Shown here: one piece after another, positions 33,249 to 45,129 of the stretch
How the letters are laid out: each line of letters begins with the position of its first letter
Numbering within the stretch: position 1 is the stretch's first letter
From: Favolaschia claudopus
Taxonomy: Eukaryota; Basidiomycota; Agaricomycetes; Agaricales; Mycenaceae
Assembly (NCBI GenBank): GCA_037176885.1
Contig: JAWWNJ010000033.1
Coordinates: 1,798,001-1,862,000, forward strand
Direction of reading: 5' to 3'
DNA length: 64,000 nucleotides
Translations under genes and position numbers: made by a program
Notes under the pieces: generated by a model
What the model saw: only the letters and a program-made list of their open reading frames with translations
The model's database searches: none
What the model was told of the DNA's origin: nothing

Positions 33249-34560
33249 GAGAGTTTGCGGTGAGCCGCCAGAAGCCACCTGGCGGCTCTAACGGCATGCG
33301 GATTGGAGCGGCTACGTCATGTGGCGGCTCGTTCAGCGGCTCGTCGCGCGCGATCCTTAGCGGTTGGGTAGTGGTTGTGTACCTTGCATACTTGACTATA
33401 CCTTCAGCCAATGAGAGTTCGTTGTCCAAACGTGCATAATTGTTTTGAATTGAAGCAATTTCCAGCGTTGTCGCCGTGATGAGTTCGATGCTGGTAGACA
33501 GAAAGGTGGGTCGGAAGTCCGGTGGATACAGGGCAAAGGTGTAGTGAAAATGAAGGTCAATGTCCCTGGAAAGTCGCAGAGGCGTAGAATGAAAAGAGCG
33601 GCTTGGAGTATGAGAACGGCGCGAAAGCTCAGAGTACGCGTCGGGCTCGGAAATGCGGATTTAAAGGAGTATTTGACTCCTCTGTTGGAAAGGGTTCACT
33701 GGCGACTTGCCCTCGGTGAGGCACTCGTGTCACTGGTCGCGTCGGTCGTGGTGGTTTGGGATCAAGAAGCTTAATTATTTGGTATGGTGGGGGACGTGAC
33801 TTCGTGACAAACTTTTATGGTGGACATTGTGACGCTAATAACTCGTGTGACAGTCACCCAAATTTCTTGATATTGCATAAATGGCTTCCTTTTGAAGAGT
33901 AGAAGAGATTTTATGGAGCAGATTTATTCCCCATTTGACCACAAATTTGGCCATCCTAAAGCGGAAATTGATCCGAAATGGCTCTGCCGGGGGCAATTTG
34001 ATGGCCCATCAATACCCAATATGCCCCCAAAGAGTAGTGATTTGAGTATTGGGTCCAAAACAAACTTATAAGAGGTACTGGAGATCTCAAAAGCAACACT
34101 TAGAATAGTCTCGTGACCAGCCTCTCACGACATCCCAAACTGGGAACCCTGTCGTGAGAGTCTGGAACTATCATCGGCCAAGTAACCGTACCCTTGCTCT
34201 ATCAAATTTTGATGGAGCTTTCCCACAGTATGTGGACCTTGCATCCGCTCATTCTGTTAATTTCGGAAAACACCCACTCTTGGGTATTTCGAGTTGATCT
34301 GGCCAGGTTTCAGGTCAAAATTCCAAAAATTCCGGTCTGACATAAAGTCACGTCCCCCACCATACAGAGTAAATATACCATACAATTGCCGAGACCAAAT
34401 GGCTCAAGATATAGATGACTAAGTACTAAGAATAGACTCGCAAAACCAAATTTGAACCAGTCTTACCAGCCGCCAAACGAGCCGCCAGACAGCATAGCCG
34501 CTCCAATCCGCATGCCATTAGAGCCGCCAGGTGGCTTCTGGCGGCTCACCGCAAACTCTC
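33249..34560. mobile_element. TIR element (732 bp net) carrying a nested MITE
   Basis: Ends GAGAGTTTGCGGTGAGCCGC and complement are near-identical for ~75 bp and flanked by TA (33247-33248, 34561-34562). Subterminal GCCGCCA...TGGCGGC palindromes match those of the 185-bp MITE at 20921. It contains the 578-bp element below. Confidence 0.8.
33785..34362. mobile_element. 578-bp nested MITE
   Basis: Ends TGGTGGGGGACGTGACTT and complement, flanked by TA (33783-33784, 34363-34364), inside the element at 33249-34560. It is therefore the younger insertion. Non-coding. Confidence 0.85.
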
Positions 34561-34562
34561 TA

Positions 34563-36370
34563 ATGCTGCTGGGTCTGCAATGGAGCGCTTTTGAGATCCA
34601 ACAAGGAGGCTGCAATGTCCCCATCAACACTCTCAGCCCACTAGTAGTAGAACCGAAGTGCGGACAAAACAAAGTAATTTGAGTCACAGACTTACGCTTT
34701 CTGAGTCGATATCCTAAACGTGAAAACAGCACCGGGCCATCAGAATTGATGGATCACATGCTTTTTTCATGTGACACCAAACCACGGGACCACACGAGAC
34801 AGCGAGCGTAGCGGGCCGGGGCCCGGGTTTGGGGCAGCCAGCCCCAACAAGCTGTGTGACCGAACGGAGGGAGCCGGCGAGCGCAGCGAGTCGGCCGTGC
34901 CGGAGGCAGGGAGCTAAAGCTTGTACAACTCCAAAGCCATGAATCCACCCTTCCTCTTGTGCAATGCTGCCAATGATTTCCAAGCCGATGGTACATTTTC
35001 AGCTCTGCGTTTGTGTGGCTCACTTTGACTGGATAATTGGGATGGGTAGTAAATCAGACGAACAAACTATGTTGAACTACGGCAGACCCATGCCATCACG
35101 ACGCCGTCCGAACCTATTTTGTGGGATGCTGGCAGAGATGCTGTGATGGCCGTCGCGACAAAATTTGCAGGTAAATGAGTCAACAACTGTTTGGGAGGGA
35201 GGAACTTGAAGAGGGGTTTGTTTTCGAACTCGCCGATTGCCGGATCACTGATCTGAGGTCTTCGAAGTTCGAACCTTCAGAGTCCCCAAATTGGCACAGG
35301 TAACACTGCCGAGCGCAAACCGAGAACACGGCAACTGCATCAGCGGGGAAGGCACTGTCTCCGTTCGGCACGGTTGCAAACAGTCGCTCTTGGTTGGTTA
35401 AGGGAATGTTTCTGGTATTTACTCAATTGTCGTACAATGACCCCATGTGTCTCCCTTTCAATCAATGTTTCTGTCTCTCTATGTATGTTTCTCCCGGACT
35501 TCGTGCATCCCGCAAAATGCCGATTCGATGGTGTCTTTGCTGATGATGATTGTGAGTCTCACTATCTGACTGGGTAGCAACTTGTTCACATAAAACTCAT
35601 TTACAGGAACGTGCTAGCCACATCTTCAGCGCTTCCGGCACACCCGATCCCATCAGCTCCCACAGCTGCCGTACTGATGCGCACCCGTTCCGGTTTGCAA
35701 GTCGTTGAACAGCGATGCAAATGAATGTTATTCAATGCGGGAATTTTGGCAGCCTTGGATGATCTAACTCATTGCACTACTATACATCGAGTTGCATTAC
35801 AGGCATGTGATCTTCACTGCATTGACTTTTTACTCACTTTGCACCGATCTGCATCGCTTGTCATTGATTTGCATCGAACTGCACTGGTTTGCACCAATCT
35901 GCAGTCGGTGCACCATGCCGACTTCGTCGGAACGGTTGATACTTTTAGCGCCGTGGTGGAGCCATTCGCCGGGCAAACCCGTCCTCCGGATCATGCGTTT
36001 TGAGAAATCCTCTCATTTTTGACACCGTGCAAGGAGCTGATCAAGGCATCCTTTGATCCCCAGCTCAAGTCTCCCTTCGACCATCGGAGGTCACCCATCT
36101 TGAGCCTGTTTTTGGGTTCGTACGCAGGATGGCAACTTTTACGCAATAGTTTCGTTTCTGTTTGGTGTATGTAACTAGTGTTTACTCCGAGGGGCTTTCT
36201 GAATATACCTCGGAGCTTCTGTTTTCGGTCCCATTGTTGACAAAGAAGCAGAGCCAAATCATGTCAAAAGGGCTTCCATTGTTGCTTCCCATTGCTTATG
36301 TGTCAACAATCCCCGTTTTATAAAAGGAATACACAGATCGAGACTGCGCCGATATCCTTTTCTTGCCACC
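34563..36370. other. Spacer with GC-rich block and TGCA-type minisatellite
   Basis: 34790-34915 is GC-rich and contains AGCGAGCGTAGCGGGCC and GCGAGCGCAGCGAGTCGG. 35760-35915 carries degenerate ~20-bp repeats built on TTGCATCGA/TGCACTGG/TTTGCACC. Open frames are short and unsupported. Confidence 0.5.
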
Positions 36371-37218
36371 ATGAGTGCTAGGAGCGATTTCATAGAAGCT
36401 GCTTGGTCGCCTGTCAGTGCGGAGACTTACCGTACGCATCATTGAAAGACTTAAATTTGCGATGTAATACTAACATGCACATGCAGTCCCCGCCGATGAA
36501 CATTGCTGTAGGAGTCCCATTGATTTTGAAGGCATAAGCTACAGCGCATCTATTTGACAGCTTGGACAGAGTTGTTACAGACTAATGACTATTCCTGGGG
36601 GACTATTGACATGCCCTGCATGTCCAATACGATAGCGGACTCCGAGCCTGCATCGTCAGCCTCTAACTCAGACGCTTGGTCTTCAGTGGGAGGAAATTCG
36701 CAGGTCCCGGGTATGTAAATACATAATCCCAATCCACCCAACTTGTGCTGATTATTTACCACAGAGGACTGGCTTTTCAGATTGTTCTCGGAGCCTTTGC
36801 CAAGCTACGGCACTCGTACCATTGAAGAAGCGACGCCGCTCTGTTATTCCAACCGTTCATTGCTCGCTGTTGCAGTTTGGAGGGGAAACATGGAATCGAA
36901 ATGCAGTAATTTGCAGCTGGATCTCACAACCAACATCAAACTTTGCGCCCCGTTGACACGTGAGCTATGGTATACACAACCTTTAAATTTGTCCTAACAT
37001 TGCCACCGCTTACAGTATCCAGGGCATTGTTAGATCCTGAGGGCCCAACCTTCAGAAAACCGGCAATATGGACATGGCCATTCCTCCTGAAACTTGTCCT
37101 TTTGGACGAGCCCCTAAGCATCCAAGAGATCATTGCTGAGTTCTCCAAGAGGTTCACGTGGTGCAGAGGGTCGGACTGGGCTTGGAAGGTGCGGCGATTG
37201 TTTCAGCGAAGCCTCTGA
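36371..37218 (+). CDS. Small five-exon gene with a winged-helix-like C-terminus
   Basis: Exons 36371-36431, 36487-36507, 36561-36710, 36765-36959 and 37016-37218 are separated by introns of 55, 53, 54 and 56 nt, each GT...AG and each in phase 1. The result is an uninterrupted 209-residue protein starting MSARSDFIEAAWSPVSAETY. The ATG follows CCACC. The middle is Ser-rich. The C-terminal ~60 residues (RKPAIWTWPFLLKLVLLDEP, LSIQEIIAEFSKRFTW, SDWAWKVRRLFQRSL) have the Lys-Pro, hydrophobic helix, [LI]-x-x-[QE]-I and W...[VI]R spacing of a forkhead-type winged helix, though weakly. If real it would be a small DNA-binding protein. It shares no motif with the surrounding transposons. Alternative: a fragment of a larger gene or an uncharacterised Agaricomycete family. 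Clean splice signals are the main support. Confidence 0.55.
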
Positions 37219-37767
37219 ATTTGCGCCAAAAGTCAAGAACTGCAGAAGTCTATTCGAAGCTGTCTCACTCGAAAATCGTGCTTTGTGAGCATCCAGAGAC
37301 GTTGCGCGGTAGGAAGGGCAGGTAAATGGGAATGGCGACCAGAGTCATAGAGCTCTCCAGTTCCATGTTACAACACGGCTTGTATTAATTGAAGCTACAA
37401 CGGCTTCTCCTGAATGACCACACTATTCTTCTGTCATTCTTGGCTGCTTCGAGCTCTATCTGGTTGACTGAGTACTCCTCTAGTGTTGACTGCCTCCAAA
37501 ATACGGCAACCCGTCAGGCCAGGCTAAGGTACCTATTCAGTCGTCTATTTGTGGGGTGACATTAATATTGTCATGTCCTGATCACCTATCTATTTATGGG
37601 TCCGCGTTGAAGAGTTCCAAATAAGTAGATCTTGTTTCAAATTGTGAGCAGGCTCACTGTGTGTGATACACACATATTTTCTTGCTGAATAGTACTTACG
37701 CGGCCCGTGGCCATTACTTTACTCAAATATCTTTTATCTCAAATCTTACTTATCTCACATCTCTGTA
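37219..37767. other. Spacer, presumably 3' region of the spliced gene
   Basis: No frame or repeat is supported here. Confidence 0.4.
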
Positions 37768-38213
37768 TGGTGCGGTTAACTTAGTGACCACCAAAGTTGC
37801 CCTACTCTCAAATCCACAGGAGCCAAAAATTTTGCTGGGATGTACCTCGCCGGTCACAACATGCCCCCCAAACGGAACAAAAACGGCAAATTTTGTGTGC
37901 CAGGATTCTCAAAATATTCCATGTTTGGTGCTGCAGTGAACAAGACATCATTATTTGGATACTCACGAGAGTACATGAAGACGTGAACAAGCCTGTGTGC
38001 ACCCATGTGGTGGTTATGTGGCAGGGAGTCCCAATTTGGTCGACTGAGTATTGAATTACTCCCCCATTTTTGCACCAAATATTAATTGGTCTTGGGAAAA
38101 GTTTCCTCTCACTGAACAGAGTGTTTTTACAAGAGGAATAGAAAATCTGGGTTTTTTTTGGGTGAGGAGTAACGGTTGTCAGCAATCTGGTGGTGACTAA
38201 GTTAACCGCACCA
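37768..38213. mobile_element. 446-bp MITE with TA duplication
   Basis: Ends TGGTGCGGTTAACTTAGT and complement, flanked by TA (37766-37767, 38214-38215). The match extends through ACCACCA. No coding capacity. Confidence 0.85.
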
Positions 38214-39461
38214 TAAGTAGATAGATTAGATGTACATTACATGATCTTCATCTTAGATTGCAAAGTAACTTACCATGATGTGTGAAGGCTGTCTCCCGAA
38301 CGGCGAGCCACCGACCCGCGTTACCTGCTTGCCTGAGCATGCGTGCAACTGCTCCACGGCCCCGGTGTTGCAGGGGTTCCTGTCCAGGATCACACGACCC
38401 CTCGCCGATGGGAGACAAGCGCAAGAGGTGGATCTGACATCTGTCAATTTGATGTTGGCGTGCGAAGTCAGTCATCGCTCACTGATCTCTAGCAACTCGC
38501 GGCGTATTGGCAGCGAGAACTGCGTCTGCGGCACACCGAGCTGATAATGGAAGTTCAATGCATTTGCTGACCCTCAAGAGGATCGATTGCAGTTTTTTTT
38601 CGTTCCTTTGTATGAGGTCCTAATAATAGAATCATGACTGTCTGAATTTCTCATCAAAAGCACAGAGCCAGTTGGGCACTCAGACAACTCCTGAGCCCAA
38701 TATCTACCCATTAGCAACCTCAGCGGACACCAGAACTCTGCAGAAAGAGCGATCCATTTGAGGGGGCGGTTGATGGCAACTGATGATCATTGCCTTTTCT
38801 GGGGGGGCGGGGCGGTTTTCCGCTCATACTACTGGGTGTCCAAAAGGGGGAAAACGCAGAAAAATGCGAAAAAAGAAAGGGCGAACTCAGGAGAGCTTCA
38901 ATGTGAGTGCACAAAGAGACATAGAAGGATCAAACAATTCTATCAAGGCTCAAATTTGGGGTAATTTATTTGAGTAGTACTATTTTTCACTGGGCAGTCG
39001 GCCACCTTAAGGGTTTCTTGAGTCCACGACAGGTGGAAACTGGTGAAAACAAATTCGATTGGTTTAGAATAATTGTTTAGCATCCTATGAACGGAATGTG
39101 GTGTTTGGTTTGCGAAGAGAGGGTTGTTTGATCCGTCGGTGAATATTTTCCGATGACAGGTCAGGAAACGGCCGAAACTACGTAGCCGGCCAGGCGTGGA
39201 AACCTACGGAGCTGGCTGGCCGCTCTGCGTATCGCTCTCATCTTGGGCTCCATTCCTGACGGATTGCTCTGAAACTGGGCGCGTTTGAAAGCTATCGAGC
39301 TGCGCTTTCAGACTCTTACTATTCTATAGTCTAATATGCTGGCTCTTTTTCTGCATATCAACGCGTTCCCGTCACGAATCCCTGGCCGCTTCCGACTTGC
39401 TCGCTCATCCTGGAGCACATATATGCATTCAAACGCTGGACTCGAGATAATCGGCATAAAT
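38214..39461. other. Spacer with one copy of an ACTGGGTGTCCAAAAG repeat
   Basis: The phrase CATACTACTGGGTGTCCAAA followed by AGGGG and an A-rich tract (38816-38880) recurs at 56750 and 57508. A palindromic GGCCGG/CCGGCC-type cluster lies at 39170-39225. An open frame at 38275-38544 is unsupported. Confidence 0.4.
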
Positions 39462-42118
39462 CTACTCGTTCAAGGCCTGAATAGTCGGGTCAATGAGGTA
39501 TTTACGCTTGGGTAGACGGAGGGGATCATCGACATCGCGGTGCGTCAAGTAGTCATCCATTGCCGAGCAGTCATTCACCACCGACAACGGCTCCCATCCT
39601 CATCGTCCCACAGAACCTGGAACTCGACCATGCGGCTACGCCAGCGATGCCCATTGATAGAGGCAATGGTCGTTTCCTCTGCCTCGCCGTCTGCATCTTC
39701 AGAGTCTTCGCTGTCACTCGCTGGCTCGTCTTGTTCGTCTGCGCTGGGTTCAGACTCGGAACTTGATACGTCCTCATCCTCCTGCTCTGAAGCTTCCTCC
39801 TCTCTGTGCCCCCGACCTGCTCCTCGCCCACGAGTAGCTCCGCGAGAACGACCAGCACGCGCACCGCGAACAATTCGCCCTTGTGCGCGCCCTCTTCCTC
39901 TCGCTGCTTTCGCCGCCTCTCGCTCAGCCGCCTTTGCTACCTTCGCCGCCTCCTTTTCCGCCGCCTTCGCCGCTTTCGCCACCTCCCGCTCTGCCGCCTT
40001 CGCCTGTCTCGCCTTCTCCTTCTCCGCCGCCTTCGCTGCGTTTGCTTGCTGCGTCATCTTTTTCTTGATTTCTGGAAACAGCTTCTTCAGCCCGGCATGC
40101 ATGGCCGCCATCTCCTTCTTCTGTGCTTTCTTCATTAGCGCAGCCTTGTTTTCGGGGGCGGTCATGAGGCGACCATGAGCGCCTTCCTCCTCGTAGTCCC
40201 GCTTCTGCTTGTGCTTTTTTGCATGGAGCTTCTGGCGAAGGCGAGCATTCTCTTTATCCATCAAAATCATCTGAGCATGATTTTTCTCTGGCTCAACCCC
40301 TGCAGCCTTTGCAATGTCCCGCAGCTTCTCATTCTGCGCTGCCATTGCCTTCGCGTTTCGAGATGCCGCTCCACGAAGTGGAGAGGGTACCGCGATCTTA
40401 TACAGAGCTTCGATTACTTCTCGGGCAGCATCGGACGTCGACGATGATGCAGTTGGAGGAGGTGGGAATATGAGAGGAGCGGAACTGGCGGTGCGTGATG
40501 TGGACGAAGTCTGAGAAGCTGAGGAGGGAGTTTGTGAAGACGGGGGTGATGCGGTAGTACGCGAGACTGAGGACCTAGCACGAGATGTTGTAGAGATCAG
40601 AGGAAATGGATCATCTTCAGCATTAGCAGCAGTTGACGGCGCATCATGACACTCTATGGGAACAAGTAATGCAGGGAGACGTGCAGGGAGGGGTTGAGCT
40701 GCTTGTGTTGTGTAGTTGAGGGAAGGAGCAAACAACTCCTTATCAACTGCATTTTCGTCAAAGGGGCAGATACCACACTTCCGAAATGCGGAAAGAATAT
40801 TGGATTTGGAAAAAGCTTGCGCGCGGGCAAAGGCGTAGTTGGAAAGAAGATTGTATTTGTCGATGATTACATCGTTTCTAAGTTGCTACATATACAACCA
40901 TGAGCCTCTGCTGCCCTAAATCATTCCAAATCCGAACACACCTCCGAGACACGAGCCTTCCACTTGCGAGATACTTAGCGGACCAAAGACTCCAACATCA
41001 CACGGCTGTAGAGCGTGTGTTGTGTGCGGGGGGAGACACAGAACGAGAATACGATGTTTCTCGGCAAAGTCAATGAATCGGAAGGTTCCGTGGCTATTGT
41101 GACCATCGAGGATGAGGAGCCGATAATCGGCCGGGTCGTCAAGCTTATCGACCGTCGAAGGCGCAAAATCCTTCTCGAGCCAAAGAGCCCCAAGCTCTTG
41201 GTCCGTCCATCCATTCGGTGAAATAGAGATGCTAGAGGACAATCAGTACTTGAGGGCAAATGAAAGCGAAAGAATCTCAGAAAAACATGCCTTGCCTCGG
41301 CGGGATTATCCTCTCCCCACCTCAAATCGCGTCGAGCCCCTTGGAAGACCACAGATGGAGGGATGCCCGACCCATCGGCACTAATGCACTCAATGATGGT
41401 CACCAAGTCCCGATTACCGGTTTCAATACGGGACACGCTCTTCTGGTCGCGATCAACAAGAGCCTTGATCTTGTCGCCGACACCAAGTTGTATGCCTAAA
41501 AATTGCATAAGCAGAGGGTGGGATGGAAGACCGAAACAAAAGATGATTGCGTACCTTATTATAGATGTTCTTCGTCTTGATATCATACTTCTCTATCGTT
41601 TCTTGCAGAAGTTCAAAATAAGCATGAACTACGGTGGGATTCAAGGCACGGGCACGACATTCTTCAAGAGCGGAAGCCCATTTGACTTTGAGATCGGGGT
41701 TACGCTCCTTGAACCGTTGCGGCCAGGACTCGCCAACCGGAGCCCCGGCCAAGTCAGACGCGTAGTCACCGACTGTGGCGAGAGTAACAGGGAAACCACG
41801 TTTTCCGACGATCTACGAAGATGATGAATAGGAGCAAAAAAAGATATAATGGCACAATTCAAAACATACCTTAATCCATTCCTTCAATACAGATTCATTT
41901 GGCGCGCTCAAAGCACGTTCATGGGCATGGCCTTCAATGCGTGTCGGAATACCCCTCCGACGACCTTGAAGGGTGCTGCGAGGGACGCTGTAATACTTGG
42001 CCGCTTGGCGTTTCGAGATGCCAGTCTTCTCGATAGCGATAATAGCAAGCCGGAGACGCTCTTCTTGGGAGAGCTGGTCAAGATCAACGTCCGCAATGTC
42101 GGTAACAGGATCAGCCAT
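39462..42118 (-). pseudogene. Pogo-like transposase with C-terminal chromodomain, catalytically impaired
   Basis: Start MADPVTDIADVDLDQLSQEE at 42118. The first exon has a psq-type HTH (SKRQAAKYYSVPRSTLQGRR). Exon 2 has a CENP-B type HTH (ESWPQRFKERNPDLKVKWAS). The DDE_1 core follows: KALVDRDQKSVSRIETGNRD, LLILDGHNSHGTFRFIDFAE and PPHTTHALQPCDVGVFGPLS. The segment that normally reads NIYNMDEKG reads NIYNKG across a splice site, so the first catalytic Asp is missing. After FGPLS a frameshift and stop (~40915) precede NDVIIDKYNLLSNYAFARAQ, then a long Lys/Ala coiled-coil-like region with an RG-rich stretch. The final domain (MVEFQVLWDDED, then after a frameshift WEPLSVVNDCSAMDDYLTHR) is a chromodomain. 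Chromodomains on pogo transposases are known in Agaricomycetes and would target histone-marked chromatin. Terminal repeats were not found. Confidence 0.8.
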
Positions 42119-43378
42119 TGTGGAGGACAAGTAGAAAAGAATAAGACGAAAGTCGAGCGAGGAAGACAGAAAGCTCTGTTCGTTGAGGCCAGAGTTGAGT
42201 TCATATTTAAGGCGTAGACAGCTTTGCAGGGCACACAGAGACTGGGAAACAATGTATATTGAAGAGGAAAATTGAAGGACTCGATGGTAGCGCGACATGA
42301 ATTAATCTCGGGATTGTTATGGCGACCACGGTGCCCAGCACCCTAGAATCATAAACGAGGTTTGAGCAACACACCACACCAGCCAATGGGCTCTGCAACG
42401 CGGGTCGTTTCGGCGTGTCGTGGTCCGGATAGTTGCACCAGAGTTAGCGAGTAGGTGTGAGATGACCGTTCATCCCAGGCGGCTGGACAATTATCATGGA
42501 CTTGCAGTGGAGAAAGTGGGATTAGAAAGCTATTGAAAGACCTAAATAGACGTATAATGACATACCGCTTCGACTCTGCTCTGCTCGTTTGCCGATCCAA
42601 AGTACTGGAAATCCTCCAAAACGTGGCTGATAGAACAGCGGCCTACAACCACGATAGCTAATGGATCGCCAGAGTAAGTAGTGAGCAGCTTCAAGGGTCC
42701 TTTATGAACACACTGGTATCCATACTTGAGCCACTCAGGGCTGCAATCGCTCAATGCAAGTCCCTGACCGACAGCATGAGCAAAACTGCCATTCCACGGA
42801 AACGAAAGCTTCTTGTGCGAAATAAAATCCGAAAAATTGTATCAACAGCAGCCAGAGAAGGTATTCATGATGCACAATAACGGTGCCAAGTTTTGAGCCC
42901 ATGGCGCTTCGGGAAGAGACGATATGAAGCTGGCCAGCTCACAGCTCTTGCAGGGTTTTTGATGCCTTGAGAAGGATTCATGGCGGCCACACAAGAGGCA
43001 CGCGGAACAAAAGTTTCGGACATCAACCTCAAAAAGTTTGGCTCATTAATCAAGTCTGTGGAGGATTATGTCCGGATAAGGCATACTGTCCTGATCCGAT
43101 TTGATCCAACGTGTTCCGGTCAATGATGTGAATCAAACCTCGTTCTACTTCATCCTCGCACCTCATTTAAGTCGACGAAGCCATCCTCTGAGTCTGAAAA
43201 TGCACGGCGGACCAAAAAAAAAGTGTGCAGGCCCCCAAAACAAGCTAATTTTGATCTTCTCACTTTCCCTTGAACACCCGTAATCTGCCCACCCTAACTA
43301 AGTACTCTACCTTACAATTAACAATACACCAACGAGTTGCTTCAAGTTCGTGATCAAAAATAAAGGGGGTGTAATTTA
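42119..43378. other. Spacer with a weak spliced frame on the minus strand
   Basis: On the - strand, 42754-42543 is open (GPLKLLTTYSGDPLAIVVVG) and ends at a GTATGT donor; an AG acceptor at ~42500 gives an ~80-residue peptide. It has no known domain and may be chance. A segment around 43035-43080 (TGGAGGATTATGTCCG) recurs at 44615. Confidence 0.3.
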
Positions 43379-43551
43379 CTACAGTCGAAGCTGTCATAAC
43401 CCATAGCCCTCGGTAGGGCCAAAAAGCTATGGGATATGATAGATTTATGGGTTATCCCAGCCAAAAACCGGTCAAAAACCCCCAAAAATGTATGGGTTAA
43501 GGGAGATTATGGGTTACGGGAGCTATGGGTTATGACAGCTTCGACTGTAGT
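43379..43551. mobile_element. ~173-bp MITE with internal TATGGGTTA repeats
   Basis: Inverted ends ACTACAGTCGAAGCTGTCAT (continuing AACCCATAGC, 30 bp) face each other 173 bp apart. The interior repeats TATGGGTTA several times in both orientations. TA precedes the left end but TT follows the right, so the duplication is not certain. The left half equals the complement of 1-116. Confidence 0.75.
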
Positions 43552-45129
43552 TCTTGTCTGTTTGAGACAGCATCAATGCTGGTTCTGAACATTGGAGCGT
43601 CTAGCCGAGAATGCACTTCAATTGGCATTGTGTTGGTTGCACAAATATCAAGGTTCAAACTACTTCAAGAAATTAGCCTGGACTTTTGTTGGCAGACCAC
43701 GTTCAATTTTTAAAGCCTGGTTGAATCTAGCAAATGCCTGTTCCGTTCGAGATGTAATATTTGCTAAGCAAAAGTTAAGCCTCCATTTTGTCAGATTTTG
43801 ATACTTGTGAATCTCTCATTGTCAATGAGATAGGTACTCCCAGGTTTTGAGTTAGCATCACACGAGGAAACGAGTCACGGTGAGCCAGACTTGAATTATA
43901 GGATGCGAGGATGGTGCACGGGCATGGAGGTGTTTGATTGGAATTCGAATTGTCTTCCTCTGCTTATCTTTTCACTACTTCTTCAATTCTGCTCAAGCTT
44001 ATTTTAGCGATTGCCTTTGAATTGTAAGTTGAAGCTTGAACCCAAGCACAGCGGCTCAGGCCTGGTCGCCGAGTGTACGGCCGAGAAATGATTGAATATT
44101 GAACTTTTGGGCTCGTGTATGTTTGGTTCTCTACATAATGTAGTCAGAGTAAGTGCATAGTGTATCAATGATTACTGTATTGTTTTAAACACTGAAGAGC
44201 ACGAGTTTTGAAGCAATTGAAGTCTCTCCAACCCAAGTTGAACGACAAAAAGTGGTTCATCGGCTTCGGACTCAGTGTGGGAACGGCCGAGGGATGTTCC
44301 GAGGAAATCTTGAATTCGATTGGCTGGATTATGTCCCAGGGAGGCAGTTGCTCCGAGGACATACCTCTTACCATATCTTGAATACCTTTGATTTGCCCAA
44401 TCGAGACATAGAAATCAAGATTTTCCGGCGCTTTTGTGGGAGCTACAGATCTAGAAGCTTTGGAGAGCTAATTTTTGGGTATCAGAGTCTCAGATACATG
44501 GTGAGTCTCTCTCTTTTCTCTCTTTTCTTCTCTCTTTTTTGCAACTTGAAAATTTGAATTCTCTCGGCTCTCTCCACAGACATAATTCATAAGCCAATCC
44601 CGGCTCATTAATCATGTCCGTGGAGGATTATGTCCGAAAAAGGCATACTCGTGTGATCCGATGAGTTCCGGGTCACATGAGCGGTGCTGTCAATCAAATT
44701 CTTGTCTCTTACCTCGTCGCGTCGCGCTTTACACAACCCGTCCCTACCGCACATGAACGGAGGAGTTAGAAGTAACCCTGGAAGAAGAAGATCCCCCAGA
44801 AACATCGCTAATTCTCATCGGATTCCCTTCTCCGGCCCCGCAATCCATCGCACCCCAAGTACCTGCTTTCGACCGTACAACAAGTCACTGAGTCAACAGC
44901 GCACCTCCATCCCTTCGTGCCCGGAATGCGGCGGAGCAAGAGTTTATTGTCTTAAACCTTCTGGAAAGCAATACTTCTGATTTAGAATCTTCATTTGGGT
45001 GTCCAGGGGAGAATTGAGATTGCTTGAGCAATGAGGAAGGCGCAAGTCCGAATATCGGTGTGTGTTTTTCACTGACGTCCAGACGGTTCTCCCTGACCTA
45101 CAGCTGTTTCGGAAAAAGAATAGAGCTTA
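43552..45129. other. Spacer containing copy 1 of a duplicated exon-like segment
   Basis: 44245-44600 contains an open stretch (VHRLRTQCGNGRGMFRGNLE) followed by a GTGAGT donor and CCACAG acceptor, and is repeated at 46545-46882. 44605-44700 repeats 43045-43130 in direct orientation. No full gene can be built. Confidence 0.4.

Noticed and set aside
35374..36022. Overlapping plus-strand frames (67-92 codons)
   Set aside because: Fall within the TGCA minisatellite and share no motif.
38275..38544. 90-codon Cys-containing frame as a small secreted protein
   Set aside because: No signal peptide, lone Met-Met start and no second evidence.
39571..40514. Several long plus-strand frames opposite the pogo-chromodomain gene
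   Set aside because: Shadows of the Lys/Ala-rich coding strand.
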